Position numbers and translations under genes: made by a program. Shown piece after piece: positions 24,232-36,865 of a stretch of DNA of 64,000 bases. The notes under the pieces are model-generated. The model saw only the letters and a list, made by a program, of their open reading frames with translations, was not told the DNA's origin and ran no database searches. The first letter of the stretch is position 1. Each line of letters starts with the position of its first letter. The stretch is taken from NCBI GenBank assembly GCA_003222975.1, contig QHXN01000019.1, positions 1-64,000 on the forward strand, given 5' to 3'. The DNA is from Acidobacteriota bacterium (lineage in GTDB: Bacteria > Acidobacteriota > Blastocatellia > Pyrinomonadales > Pyrinomonadaceae).

Positions 24232-24669
24232 TCAGATGAATAACTCTGCCGAGACGTGAAAGAAGTCGGCGAGTGCTTTCGCCTGCGCCTTGCTTATCCC
24301 GCGCTTGCCGTTGACGACTTCCGAGGCGATGCCCTTAGACCGGAAGATGTGCAAAAGGTCGCTCTGCTTGAGTCCCCGCGCCGCCATCAATTCTCTCAGG
24401 ATTTCGTGCGGCGTAGCCCCTCCAAGATGATAAAAATCTCGCTCGAATTGTTGAACCAAGTGTGCGAGAAGATCAAGCAGGGCGTCTTCTTCGGGCGTGC
24501 GTCGGTCGCCCTTCTCGATCAGCTTCTCGGTTTCGGCAAGCATTCGGTCGTTCTCTTCTTCCGTCTCGATTCGGACGGGCAGCACTTTGGCGAGTAGCTT
24601 GCCGTACCTCTGCGGGTTGATTTTAACCGCCGCAGTCTTTCTTCCATTTTTCTTTGTCGTATTCAGCAT
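24232..24669 (-). CDS. higA: HigA-family antitoxin
   Basis: A 145-residue protein with an N-terminal HigA extension (RIETEEENDRMLAETEKLIEKGDRRTPEEDALLDLLAHLVQQFE region, residues about 33-75) and a C-terminal XRE helix-turn-helix (GLKQSDLLHIFRSKGIASEVVNGKRGISKAQAKALADFF, about 97-137). In this family the protein neutralises the HigB nuclease and represses the promoter. Its start lies inside the toxin gene (overlap 24623-24669), in toxin-first order, as is normal for higBA. Confidence 0.85.
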   Translation of the reverse strand: MLNTTKKNGRKTAAVKINPQRYGKLLAKVLPVRIETEEENDRMLAETEKLIEKGDRRTPEEDALLDLLAHLVQQFERDFYHLGGATPHEILRELMAARGLKQSDLLHIFRSKGIASEVVNGKRGISKAQAKALADFFHVSAELFI

Positions 24670-24922
24670 GCGTCAACACTTTCTTGATGTATGTAGTCTG
24701 TGCCCGGTAATCAATCCTGACGATTAACCGGTAATGATTGCCCTTGATGTTAAATACCGTGCAAGTGCCGACGGCATCCGCATGCGGGTATGTCTGCCTG
24801 GCATCCACTATATTTTTCCAATCGGCTCTCTCTACAACTGCGAGCCACGCAGCTAAAGAAGATTGAGAATCAGCATACTGCCCGACGAAGAGACTGATTA
24901 TTTTCCTGCCGATAACAAGCAT
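24623..24922 (-). CDS. higB: HigB-family toxin
   Basis: A 99-residue RelE-superfamily mRNA interferase of the HigB type. Recognisable pieces are WLAVVERADWKNIVDARQTYPHAD (residues about 26-49), VFNIKGNHYRLIVRIDY (about 56-72) and the C-terminal IKKVLTHAEYDKEKWK, which ends the family. The basic and tyrosine residues used for RNA cleavage are present, so the toxin looks intact. It is the first gene of the pair and overlaps higA by 47 nt. The local sequence is less GC-rich than its neighbours, consistent with acquired DNA. Confidence 0.85.
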   Translation of the reverse strand: MLVIGRKIISLFVGQYADSQSSLAAWLAVVERADWKNIVDARQTYPHADAVGTCTVFNIKGNHYRLIVRIDYRAQTTYIKKVLTHAEYDKEKWKKDCGG

Positions 24923-25104
24923 TTAATATTTCTCTCCTCCCGTAATTTTCTTTTTGGATCGTCTTTCGCATAACTTTCTTTAAGCCCCCTTGAATGTTAA
25001 GTTGTTTTTAATAGCCGCAGGTTCTCATAAAGAGAACTCATTGTCAAATCACCTGCTGTGGTTTTCAGGAGAAAGACTTTCTTGGCCGTCGGAGGAACAC
25101 ACGA

Positions 25105-26979
<1,875 letters not shown>

Positions 26980-26990
26980 GATTACCGGGC

Positions 26991-28079
26991 ATGAGCACAC
27001 GACACGACGACTCTCGCGGGTCGCGACCGGGCGGGGGCGTCAAACCTCTCGGCGAGGGCCGCGGCTTTAACCGCGAGCGGCTCCCCAAACATCTCCAGGA
27101 GACGCTTCCAGCGCCGCACGAGTCCGTCACGACCCGGAGCCACCTTCGAGTCAACGACATCCACGAAGGCGACGCGCGCCTCCTGCTCCCGCGCATCGAG
27201 CCTGACAGCGTAGCCCTCAGCGTCTGGTCTCCCCCGTACTTCGTCGGCAAGCAGTACGAGTCGCACCTCACGTTCGACACTTGGCGCTCGCTGATTAAAA
27301 CGGTCATCACGCTTCACTACCCCGTCATCAAACCGGGCGGGTTCCTTGCCGTCAACATCGCCGACATACTGTGCTTCAAAGATAAGTCCATGCCGAAGGT
27401 GCAGGCCGAGGTCATCAGCCGCCGCAAGTCTAAAGTGACGAGGGAGGACGTGCTGCGCGCCGCGGGCGAGCACCCGGAGATGAATCGTTATCAGTTGGCG
27501 GAATTGCTCGGTTGCAGCGAGCAGACGATTGACCGGCGGCTCAATGGCAATAACATCCGCGGCGGGAAGTACGAGACGCAGACGCGCGTCCGCGTCGTCG
27601 GCGGCATGGTCGAGGAGTGGGCGCTCGCCGCGGGCTTCTACACTTACGACCGCCGCGTCTGGGTCAAGGACGCGGCCTGGGAGAACAGCCGCTGGGCCTC
27701 GCTCTCGTACCGCGCCGTTGACGAGTTCGAGTACATCTACATCTTCTGGAAGCCTGGCATCACGACGGTTGACCGCTCAAGGCTCACGCCCGAAGAATGG
27801 AGGGACTGGGGTTCGCGCGGCGTCTGGAGCTTCCCGTCCGTCCGCGCCAACGACGACCACGAGGCCAAGTTCCCCGTCGAGCTGCCGCGCAGGCTGATCC
27901 GTCTGCTCACCGAGCCGGGCGAAGTCGTGCTCGACTGCTTCATGGGCAGCGGCACGACCGCCGCCGCCGCGGTAATGGAGGAAAGAAAGTTCATCGGCAT
28001 CGAAATCGAGAAGAAGTATGTAGCTCTTGCGAAACAACAACTCAGAAGGGTGCAACCGAAACTGCCCGATGTTCATTGA
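26991..28079 (+). CDS. Site-specific DNA methyltransferase, probably N4-cytosine, of an SfiI-like system
   Basis: A 362-residue beta-class DNA methyltransferase. The catalytic motif IV is SPPY at residues 80-83, as in many m4C enzymes. The AdoMet motif is FMGSGTT at 317-323, followed by FIGIEIEKKYVALA. An insertion at about residues 140-185 contains a helix-turn-helix-like block (NRYQLAELLGCSEQTIDRRL). The next gene overlaps by 11 nt and encodes an SfiI-like nuclease. The pair probably recognises a related GC-rich interrupted site, but specificity is inference. The methylase frame is intact although the nuclease is broken, so it may persist as an orphan. Confidence 0.87.
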   Translation: MSTRHDDSRGSRPGGGVKPLGEGRGFNRERLPKHLQETLPAPHESVTTRSHLRVNDIHEGDARLLLPRIEPDSVALSVWSPPYFVGKQYESHLTFDTWRSLIKTVITLHYPVIKPGGFLAVNIADILCFKDKSMPKVQAEVISRRKSKVTREDVLRAAGEHPEMNRYQLAELLGCSEQTIDRRLNGNNIRGGKYETQTRVRVVGGMVEEWALAAGFYTYDRRVWVKDAAWENSRWASLSYRAVDEFEYIYIFWKPGITTVDRSRLTPEEWRDWGSRGVWSFPSVRANDDHEAKFPVELPRRLIRLLTEPGEVVLDCFMGSGTTAAAAVMEERKFIGIEIEKKYVALAKQQLRRVQPKLPDVH

Positions 28080-28783
28080 TCCCCAGAGCCTCGAAACCGA
28101 CCCCGCCCGGCTGGAAGGGGTCGAGAAGGCATCAATGCGGATGGTGACACACGCCGTCTATGACTTCCGCGAAACGGCTGCTTACATCTTCGCCAACGAG
28201 AAAGACAAAGTGGCCGACATCGGCGAAGACATCACGCGCGAGGCGCTCGACCGGATGGGCGTCTCAAGAATTGACGAGCGACTGTTCGGCAAGGTGGACT
28301 ACAAGAAGGCGCGCTACGTCTTCCATCCTGAATACGCCCTGCGGCAAGCACTCTTCGTTGACTCGAAGGCCGAGAAGGTGGCAGACCAGACTACGGCCAC
28401 TCTGCAAACGGCGCAGACATCCCTCCGCATCCGACACGCGCGCCGGCGTTCCGGTTGACGAAGCCGGGACGCTGCCGCGCGTACTCGTAACCAGCAAGGC
28501 AAGCTACCTCACGACCACCATCATCGTAAAATACGACTATCAAGAGTTCGCCGCAGGCGATTACCGCCTGGCGGCAATCACGGTCGCCGCACTTCCCAAC
28601 GGCATGCTTCAGGACGTTTACAACCCGTCGGCGACAGACACAATCTGGCGCGCGGGGCGGAACGCGCCCACCCGCGGCGAGCCGTTCAGAGTTCGACTGG
28701 TCTTCGGCTTGTTGAAGGCTAAAATGAACTGGCGCGTGCAAACCATTCCGATGGCAGCCGTGCCTTTCACTTGGGAAGATTAG
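28069..28783 (+). pseudogene. SfiI-like restriction endonuclease, frameshifted
   Basis: The first frame (28069-28458) gives MFIDPQS... with the conserved GKVDYKKARY and LFVDSKAEK blocks, which line up with the SfiI active-site region (D77, D98 and K100 against D79, D100, K102 of SfiI). It runs out at a TGA at 28456-28458. A second frame, one base along, continues the same protein: RAGVPVDEAGTLPRVL, then TTTIIVKYDYQEF, LAAITVAALPNGMLQDVYNP, ARN-x-PTRGEPFRVRL and a tryptophan-rich end to 28783. The switch lies near 28430-28445 in a CG-repeat. One extra base explains it. It could be a real mutation or a sequencing error. The gene overlaps the methyltransferase by 11 nt. Confidence 0.8.
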
Positions 28784-28835
28784 CCGCCTTCCAAACGCCA
28801 CACGCGCCAGCCCGCCTTTACAATTTCTGCTCGAC

Positions 28836-28857
28836 ACTTTGAACTTTGAACTTTTTT
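28836..28857. repeat. Single arm of TTTGAAC heptamers
   Basis: ACTTTGAACTTTGAAC followed by TTTTTT forms two 7-nt words in register. No complementary arm was found nearby. A weak GGGC/GCCC hairpin (28858-28871) with a T-run follows, which may terminate the nuclease gene transcript. Confidence 0.45.
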
Positions 28858-29020
28858 GGGCGATAATGCCCGTCTTTTAGCGAGACTAAAAACCGGTTCT
28901 GTGCGGACAGGGGGCACCTCCTCTCGTGCGGCCAAGTTTGTCGCCCGCGCCGAAGCCGCGCCGCCCCCGGCGTATTTTTCACTCGCCACTCTTTAGACGG
29001 ACAGAAAGGAATCGTTCACC

Positions 29021-31697
<2,677 letters not shown>

Positions 31698-31720
<23 letters not shown>

Positions 31721-31780
31721 CGAGTGACTAGATAAAAACTGCTGGCTTGTCACTCGTCACTCGTCGCCCGTCACTGCCTT
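31698..31780. repeat. Inverted repeat, GTGACGA heptamer family
   Basis: The left arm 31698-31731 (GTGACGA, GTGACGG, GTGACGA, GTGACTA in strict 7-nt register) pairs with 31746-31780 with a few mismatches. The loop begins GATAAAA, like the loops at 14322 and 41727. The TGA stop of the pyrophosphatase (31718-31720) lies in the left arm. The bioY start is about 10 nt after the right arm. Confidence 0.86.
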
Positions 31781-31790
31781 CGGAGGTCTA

Positions 31791-32384
31791 ATGAGCAGTT
31801 ACGCCAAAGCCGAAACGCTGGTGGGCGCGGTCGTCGCGCCGCTGGACTGGGTGAGGTCTGCGGCGCTCGTCGTCGCGTTCAGCCTCTTCGTGGCGCTCGC
31901 GGCGCAGGTCGTCGTGCCGCTGCCGTGGACGCCCGTGCCTCTGACGGCGCAGACGTTCGCGGTGCTTTTGACGGGCGCGCTCTTAGGCTCGCGCCTCGGC
32001 GCGCTCGCGCTCATCGCGTACCTCGCCGAGGGCGCGGTCGGGCTGCCGTTCTTCAGCGGCGGCGCGGGCGGCGCGCACTTCCTCTTCTTCAGCGCGACCG
32101 CGGGTTACCTCTTCGCCTTCCCCGCAGCGGCCTTCGTCACGGGCCACTTGGCGGGGCGCGGCTGGGACAGGCGACTGCTGACGGCGGCGGCGGCGATGCT
32201 CCTGGGATCGCTCGTCATCCTCGCGGGCGGCTGGGCGTGGCTCGCGCTCTTCCTTCGGAGCGGCGTCGAAGCGTTTCGTTTGGGCGTCGCGCCGTTTCTG
32301 GTCGGCGACCTCTTGAAGATCGCGCTCGCCGCCGCGGCCCTGCCCGCGGGCTGGGCGCTGCTGCGCCGCAAGGCTTCACGCTAG
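31791..32384 (+). CDS. bioY: Biotin transporter S-component BioY
   Basis: A 197-residue membrane protein with six predicted segments. The conserved BioY pieces are visible: VVPLPWTPVPLTAQTFAVLL (about residues 44-63), GALLGSRLGALALIAYLAEGAVGLPFFSGGAGG (63-95) and GYLFAFPAAAFVTG (about 105-118). BioY is the substrate-binding component of the energy-coupling-factor biotin importer, and can sometimes work alone. No EcfA/T genes are beside it. A CGGAGGTCTA site precedes the ATG. Confidence 0.9.
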   Translation: MSSYAKAETLVGAVVAPLDWVRSAALVVAFSLFVALAAQVVVPLPWTPVPLTAQTFAVLLTGALLGSRLGALALIAYLAEGAVGLPFFSGGAGGAHFLFFSATAGYLFAFPAAAFVTGHLAGRGWDRRLLTAAAAMLLGSLVILAGGWAWLALFLRSGVEAFRLGVAPFLVGDLLKIALAAAALPAGWALLRRKASR

Positions 32385-32408
32385 ACCGGAAGGCGGCACA
32401 CTTTCGCG

Positions 32409-32446
32409 GCGGAGGCCGCCGAGAGATGGCACTCGGCGGCTTCCGC
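32409..32446 (+). terminator. Terminator-like hairpin after bioY
   Basis: GCGGAGGCCGCCGAG at 32409-32423 pairs with CTCGGCGGCTTCCGC at 32432-32446 with one G-T wobble across an 8-nt loop, followed by a short ATTT. Confidence 0.7.
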
Positions 32447-32615
32447 ATTTCTGGCCGACCCCTTTTGACATCCGCGGAAAGCAGCCTGTAAAATTTTCTT
32501 TGAATCGTCGGGGCGCGCCCTCAAAAGTAGTCAGCGCGCCGCCAAGTGTGTCCGCCCTGCTCGGTCTCCTCGCGGCGCGGACTTCCCTGTAACTTCAAAG
32601 CGGAAAGAGATAGAA

Positions 32616-34613
32616 ATGAGACGTTCGGCCCTCGCCCTCTTCGCACTAATCTGCCTGCTCCTCGCCGCGCAGGCCGCCCCCGCCAAAGACACCTGGACGA
32701 GCGTGCGCTCGAAGAACTTCTTCCTCATCGGCAACGCCTCGGAGAAGGACATCCGCCAGGTGGCGACGCGGCTGGAGCAGTTTCGCGACGCCTTCTCGCG
32801 CCTCTTCGCGGGTGCGAGCTTCAACTCGCCCGTCCCCACGACGGTCGTCGTCTTCAAGAGCGACTCGTCGTACAAGCCCTTCAAGCCGGTCGTTGACGGC
32901 AAGGTGGACGACGTGGCCGGCTACTTCCAACCGGGCGAAGACGTGAACTACATCACGCTGACGAGCGAGCGGCGCGCGGAAGACCCCTTCGCCGTCATTT
33001 ACCACGAGTACGTCCACCAGCTCGTCGCCAACACCCTGGGCCGCGGCGGCGTCCCGCCCTGGTTCAACGAGGGGCTGGCCGAGTATTACAGCACCTTCGA
33101 GGTCAGGGACGACCGCAAGGTCGTCCTCGGCAACCTCATCGCGCGCCACCTGCAACTGCTGCGGCAGAGCAAGCTCATCCCGCTCAAGCAGCTTTTGGAG
33201 GTCAACGACTACTCGCTCGACCGCAACAAGCAGGAGGCGAAGTGGGTCTTCTACGCCGAGTCGTGGGCGCTCGTCCACTATCTCATACAGGGGAACGGCG
33301 GCAGCCGCTTGCCGCAGTTGAACAGCTTCCTCGGCCTCTTCGCCAAAAACACGCCGACCGAGCAGGCGTTCGCCGAGGCGTTTCAGACCGACATCCCGAC
33401 GATGGAGAAGGAGCTTCGGCGATACGTCGAGGGTCACTCGTTCATGGGGCAGATCGCGACCTTCGAACAGAAGCTCGCTTTCGACTCCGACATGCGGGCC
33501 GCGCCGCTCACCGATGCCGAGGCCGAAGGCTACCTCGGCGATCTGCTTCTCCACACGAACCGCCCCGAAGACGCCTCTGCACGCCTCGAACACGCGCTCC
33601 AACTCGACCCAAACCTCTCCGCGGCCCGCGCCTCGCTCGGCATGGCGCGCCTGCGCCAGAAGCGCTTCGACGAGGCCAAGGAGCAACTGCGCCAGGCGGT
33701 CGCTGCGGGCGCGCAGAACTACCTCGCGCACTACTACTACGCATACGCCCTCAGCCGCGAAGGGATGGACGAGACGGGGCGCGTCCGCGGCTACGACGCC
33801 GAGACCCTGCGCGCGATGCGCGGCTCGCTGCTGAAGTCCATCGAGCTGCGGCCCGACTTCCCCGAAAGCTACCACCTGCTCGCCTTCGTTGACCTCGTGA
33901 CGGGCGACAAACTGGACGAGGGCGTGCAGCTCCTCGCCCGCGCCCGCTCGCTCTCGCCCGGCAACGAGCGCTTCGCCTTCGTGCTCGCGCAGCTCTACCT
34001 GCGGCAGGAGAACTACGAGGCCGCGCGCAAGACCCTGGAGCCGCTCGCGCACGACAACGCAGACCCGCAGATGCGCGCCAACGCGCAATCGCTCCTCGCC
34101 TCCATCGAGACGGTTCAGGAGCAGGCCGCGCGCTACAAGGCCGCGCGCGAGGCTTACGAGAAAGGCGGCGGCGACGCGGGCGGGCCGCCGCGCCTCATGC
34201 GCCGCGGCGACGGGGACGCGAGCGCCGGCGCGCAAGGAAGGCAGGCCGACAGGTCGGACGAGGAGCTTGCGTCGGACGCCTTCTCCTCGGCGCTCAACGA
34301 TGCCCTGCGCAAGCCGCTCGCGGGCGAGACGCGCGCGCGCGGCGTGCTCACGCGCATCGAGTGCAGCGCGCGCGGCATCGTCTTCGTCGTCCGCGTCGGC
34401 GAGAGCCTGCTGCGACTCTCCGTCAAATCCTTCGACGAAGTTCACATCATGGCCTTCACGCCCGAAGCCGGCGGCGAGCTGACCTGCGGCCCGCGCAAGA
34501 CAGAAAGTCCGGTCGTCGTCACCTACCGCGCCGCGCCGGACGCGCGCGCCAAGACCGACGGCGCGATCACCGCCCTCGAATTTGTGCCCGCCAATTTTCA
34601 GTTGAAGCAGTAA
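32616..34613 (+). CDS. Exported DUF1570-type metallopeptidase with TPR region
   Basis: A 665-residue secreted or periplasmic protein with a signal peptide (MRRSALALFALICLLLAAQAAPA). A gluzincin-type zinc motif HEYVH is at residues 130-134 with the downstream NEGLAE (E152, E156) supplying the third ligand, as in DUF1570 proteins. The C-terminal half, from about residue 290, is a TPR solenoid (DLLLHTNRPEDASARLEHAL, ASLGMARLRQKRFDEA, LLARARSLSPGNERFA), then a final domain of about 120 residues. The ATG follows AAAGAGA at 32605. Peptidase activity is expected from the motif; substrate unknown. Confidence 0.85.
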   Translation: MRRSALALFALICLLLAAQAAPAKDTWTSVRSKNFFLIGNASEKDIRQVATRLEQFRDAFSRLFAGASFNSPVPTTVVVFKSDSSYKPFKPVVDGKVDDVAGYFQPGEDVNYITLTSERRAEDPFAVIYHEYVHQLVANTLGRGGVPPWFNEGLAEYYSTFEVRDDRKVVLGNLIARHLQLLRQSKLIPLKQLLEVNDYSLDRNKQEAKWVFYAESWALVHYLIQGNGGSRLPQLNSFLGLFAKNTPTEQAFAEAFQTDIPTMEKELRRYVEGHSFMGQIATFEQKLAFDSDMRAAPLTDAEAEGYLGDLLLHTNRPEDASARLEHALQLDPNLSAARASLGMARLRQKRFDEAKEQLRQAVAAGAQNYLAHYYYAYALSREGMDETGRVRGYDAETLRAMRGSLLKSIELRPDFPESYHLLAFVDLVTGDKLDEGVQLLARARSLSPGNERFAFVLAQLYLRQENYEAARKTLEPLAHDNADPQMRANAQSLLASIETVQEQAARYKAAREAYEKGGGDAGGPPRLMRRGDGDASAGAQGRQADRSDEELASDAFSSALNDALRKPLAGETRARGVLTRIECSARGIVFVVRVGESLLRLSVKSFDEVHIMAFTPEAGGELTCGPRKTESPVVVTYRAAPDARAKTDGAITALEFVPANFQLKQ

Positions 34614-34659
34614 GCGCCGAGCCGCCCGAAGCATTGAACGAGCGCCCCGCCGTTGTAGA

Positions 34660-35094
34660 ATGGGCGTCATGGCGACGTACAGGATCAGGGTGCGCTCGCG
34701 CGTGCGCGAGGAGTTGGTCGAGTTCACCGGCGAGGTGCGGCGCGTCCTCGCCGAGTCGGGCGCGCGCGAAGGCGTCTGCCATCTCTACGTGCGCCACACG
34801 ACCGCGGGCCTCACAATCAACGAGAACGCCGACCCGGACGTGCCGCGCGACATGCTCCACGCGCTTCGCACGCTCCTGCCGCAGCACGGCATGGGCTTCC
34901 GCCACGGCGAGGAGAACTCCGACGCGCACATCAAGACCTCGCTCACGGGCACGAGCGTCACCGTCCCCTTCGCCGAAGGTGAACTCCTCCTCGGTCGCTG
35001 GCAGGGAATTTTCCTCTGCGAGTTCGACGGCGGGCGCGAGCGCGAGGTGATAATGACTATCATGGGGGAAAAGGGGAAGGGGGAAAAAGGGTAA
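34660..35094 (+). CDS. YjbQ family protein
   Basis: A 144-residue protein of the YjbQ/UPF0047 family: the conserved VCHLYVRHTTAGLTINENADPDVPRDM block (about residues 39-65), the HGEENSDAHIKTSLTG segment and GRWQGIFLCEFDGG. Some members have been linked to thiamine phosphate synthesis as a secondary activity, and the true cellular role is not settled. The last nine residues (GEKGKGEKG) and the stop are encoded by the left arm of a palindrome, so the natural C-terminus is extended. An alternative ATG is at 34669. Confidence 0.85.
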   Translation: MGVMATYRIRVRSRVREELVEFTGEVRRVLAESGAREGVCHLYVRHTTAGLTINENADPDVPRDMLHALRTLLPQHGMGFRHGEENSDAHIKTSLTGTSVTVPFAEGELLLGRWQGIFLCEFDGGREREVIMTIMGEKGKGEKG

Positions 35095-35152
35095 AGGGGC
35101 GGGGCGTTCTTGTCTCCCCTTTGCCCCTTTACCCTTTACCCTTTTTCCCCTT
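35064..35152. repeat. Inverted repeat, GGGTAAA/GGGGAAA family
   Basis: The left arm (35064-35104) of GGGGAAAA, GGGGAAG, GGGTAAA-type words pairs with the right arm (35115-35152). It lies between the convergent yjbQ-like gene, whose stop TAA (35092-35094) is in the arm, and the adenosyltransferase, whose stop is at 35157-35159. Same family as 7379-7470. Confidence 0.82.
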
Positions 35153-35156
35153 CTTT

Positions 35157-35735
35157 CTACCACGCCCGCGACCAGCGCGGCCCCTCGTGCTCGCCGTCGC
35201 GCAGGCGCGCGTTGACGCCCGCGCGGAGTTCGAGCAGGCGGCTCAGGAGCCAGAGCAGGTCGGAGAGGCGATTAAGGTATGGGACGACGTGCGGGTTCAG
35301 TTTGACGCCCGACTCCGAGAGGCGCACTACGCAACGCTCGGCGCGTCGGCAGACGGTGCGCGCGAGGTCGTAGCCGGCGGCGGCAGCGTGCTCGCCCGGC
35401 AGAGACCAGTCGGACAAAATTCCTTCGGTCGCTTCGATGCGGTTGACGTGCGCGGTCAGGGCTTCGACCATCTCCGGCGTGACGTAAGTCGTCGGCGACT
35501 CTTCGCCGCCCGCGGGACTCGCGATTGCGCCCGCGACCGTGAACAGCTCGCGCTGAATCGCCTTCGTCAACTCCCTCACCTCCGCGTCCTCGCAGATCGA
35601 GCGAGCCAGTCCCATCGCCGCGCCCAACTCGTCAACCGTCCCGTAAGCCTCCACGCGCAAATCGGCCTTCGACACGCGCCCGCCGCCGATGAGGCCCGTC
35701 TCGCCCTTGTCGCCGTGCTTCGTCGCTATGCTCAT
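35157..35735 (-). CDS. Cob(I)alamin adenosyltransferase, PduO type
   Basis: A 192-residue enzyme that transfers the adenosyl group of ATP to cob(I)alamin to form adenosylcobalamin. The ATG at 35733-35735 has a GAGGAG site. The N-terminal ATP-binding motif TKHGDKGETGLIGGGRVSK is at residues 5-23, then DELGAAMGLAR (about 35-45) and RRAERCVV (130-137), all typical of the PduO family. It is the last gene of the cobalamin uptake operon, so imported corrinoid is converted to the coenzyme form directly. The frame continues upstream in an overlapping reading frame of btuC, but that part is not coding. Confidence 0.92.
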   Translation of the reverse strand: MSIATKHGDKGETGLIGGGRVSKADLRVEAYGTVDELGAAMGLARSICEDAEVRELTKAIQRELFTVAGAIASPAGGEESPTTYVTPEMVEALTAHVNRIEATEGILSDWSLPGEHAAAAGYDLARTVCRRAERCVVRLSESGVKLNPHVVPYLNRLSDLLWLLSRLLELRAGVNARLRDGEHEGPRWSRAW

Positions 35736-35758
35736 AAAACTCCTCTGGCCGTCAGCAT

Positions 35759-36814
35759 TCACATAGCCGTGTAGCGTTGCTGTCGTCTCAGCAGCCACAA
35801 AAAGACCGGGCCGCCCGCGAGCGCCGTGATCGCGCCGACGGGCAGCTCGCCCGCGCCGAACGACGTTCGCGCCAGCGCGTCGGCCAGCATTAAAAACGCT
35901 GCGCCGAGGACGAACGAGCAGGGCATGACGACCCTCACGTCCTCGCCGAAGAGGAGGCGGACGGCGTGCGGAACGATCAAGCCGACGAAGCCGATTGTGC
36001 CGCCGACGGCGACCGTCACGCCGACTATCAGGGACGACGCGACATAGACCAGACGCTCGCTCCGCCGGACGTTGACGCCGAGGCTCTGCGCCGTCTCCTC
36101 GTCCACGGCCAAGAGGTGCAGGTCGCGCGTCATGGCGAGCAGCACGAGCCAGCCCGGAACTAAAAACAGGAGCATGCGCCAGACGAGGTCGAAGCCGACC
36201 ACGTCGAGGCTGCCGATCATCCAGCGCAGTATCTGAAGGGCGCGCGAGTAGTCGGCGAAGTATTGCAGGATGACGACGCCCGCCGCCGCGACCGTGTTCA
36301 CGACGACGCCCGCCAGCAGCAGCGCGCCCGGCAACACGGTCGCGCCCGTGCGCGCGAGCCTGTAAACCAGCACGACGCTCGCGCACGCGCCGAGGAATGC
36401 CGCGACGAAGACGACGGGCAAGCCCCCGACGCGCGCGCCCATCCCGAACGCAATCGCCACGCTCGCGCCCAGTGCGCCGCCGCCCGACACGCCCAGCGTC
36501 AGAGGCTCGGCCAAAGGGTTTCGGAACAGAGCCTGCAACGCCGCGCCCACGAGTCCGAGCGACGCGCCCACCACGCCCGCCAGCACCACGCGCGGCAGGC
36601 GCAGCTCGAAGAAGATCACGCGCGCGCGCTCGTCCGTCCTCAAGGCCAGAAGGTCGAGTCGCTGGTATCCGACCCACAAGGCCACGAGCGTCGAGGCAAC
36701 GAGCACGAGCGCCAACAGGACGAGCGCGCGGCGCAGGCGCGCGCCGGCGACCACAGATTTTTGATTTGCGACTTTTGATTTTTGATTTATCGCCAACTCG
36801 CGCGCGCCTTCCAT
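35759..36814 (-). CDS. btuC: Vitamin B12 ABC transporter permease (BtuC/FecCD family)
   Basis: A 351-residue inner-membrane permease with nine to ten membrane segments. FecCD signatures are LRLPRVVLAGVVGASLGLVGAALQALFRNPLAEP (about residues 65-98) and GFVGLIVPHAVRLLFGEDVRVV near residue 265-286. An ATG at 36812-36814, with GAGG about 7 nt upstream, is chosen; a GTG at 36823 and a GTG at 36754 are alternatives. Codons 4-22 (INQKSKVANQKSVV) come from a repeat arm. The gene overlaps the operon context of B12 uptake, so cobalamin is the substrate rather than siderophore iron. Confidence 0.87.
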   Translation of the reverse strand: MEGARELAINQKSKVANQKSVVAGARLRRALVLLALVLVASTLVALWVGYQRLDLLALRTDERARVIFFELRLPRVVLAGVVGASLGLVGAALQALFRNPLAEPLTLGVSGGGALGASVAIAFGMGARVGGLPVVFVAAFLGACASVVLVYRLARTGATVLPGALLLAGVVVNTVAAAGVVILQYFADYSRALQILRWMIGSLDVVGFDLVWRMLLFLVPGWLVLLAMTRDLHLLAVDEETAQSLGVNVRRSERLVYVASSLIVGVTVAVGGTIGFVGLIVPHAVRLLFGEDVRVVMPCSFVLGAAFLMLADALARTSFGAGELPVGAITALAGGPVFLWLLRRQQRYTAM

Positions 36815-36863
36815 CCCTCGCACCTCATTCTAAATCCCAAATCGAAAATCAAAAATCGCAAAT
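36755..36863. repeat. Inverted repeat, GATTTTT heptamer family, spanning the btuC start
   Basis: The arm 36755-36789 (GATTTTT, GATTTGC, GACTTTT, GATTTTT, GATTTAT) pairs imperfectly with 36831-36863. The 41-nt loop contains the btuC ribosome site and ATG on the minus strand. The first arm is translated as the btuC N-terminus. The other arm lies in the 50-nt gap before the upstream btuD stop at 36866. Confidence 0.8.
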
Positions 36864-36865
36864 GT

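Noticed and set aside
35736-36677. N-terminal extension of the adenosyltransferase frame into btuC
   Set aside because: The adenosyltransferase motif begins at an ATG (35733-35735) with a GAGGAG site. The extension is an out-of-frame translation of btuC with arginine-rich low complexity.
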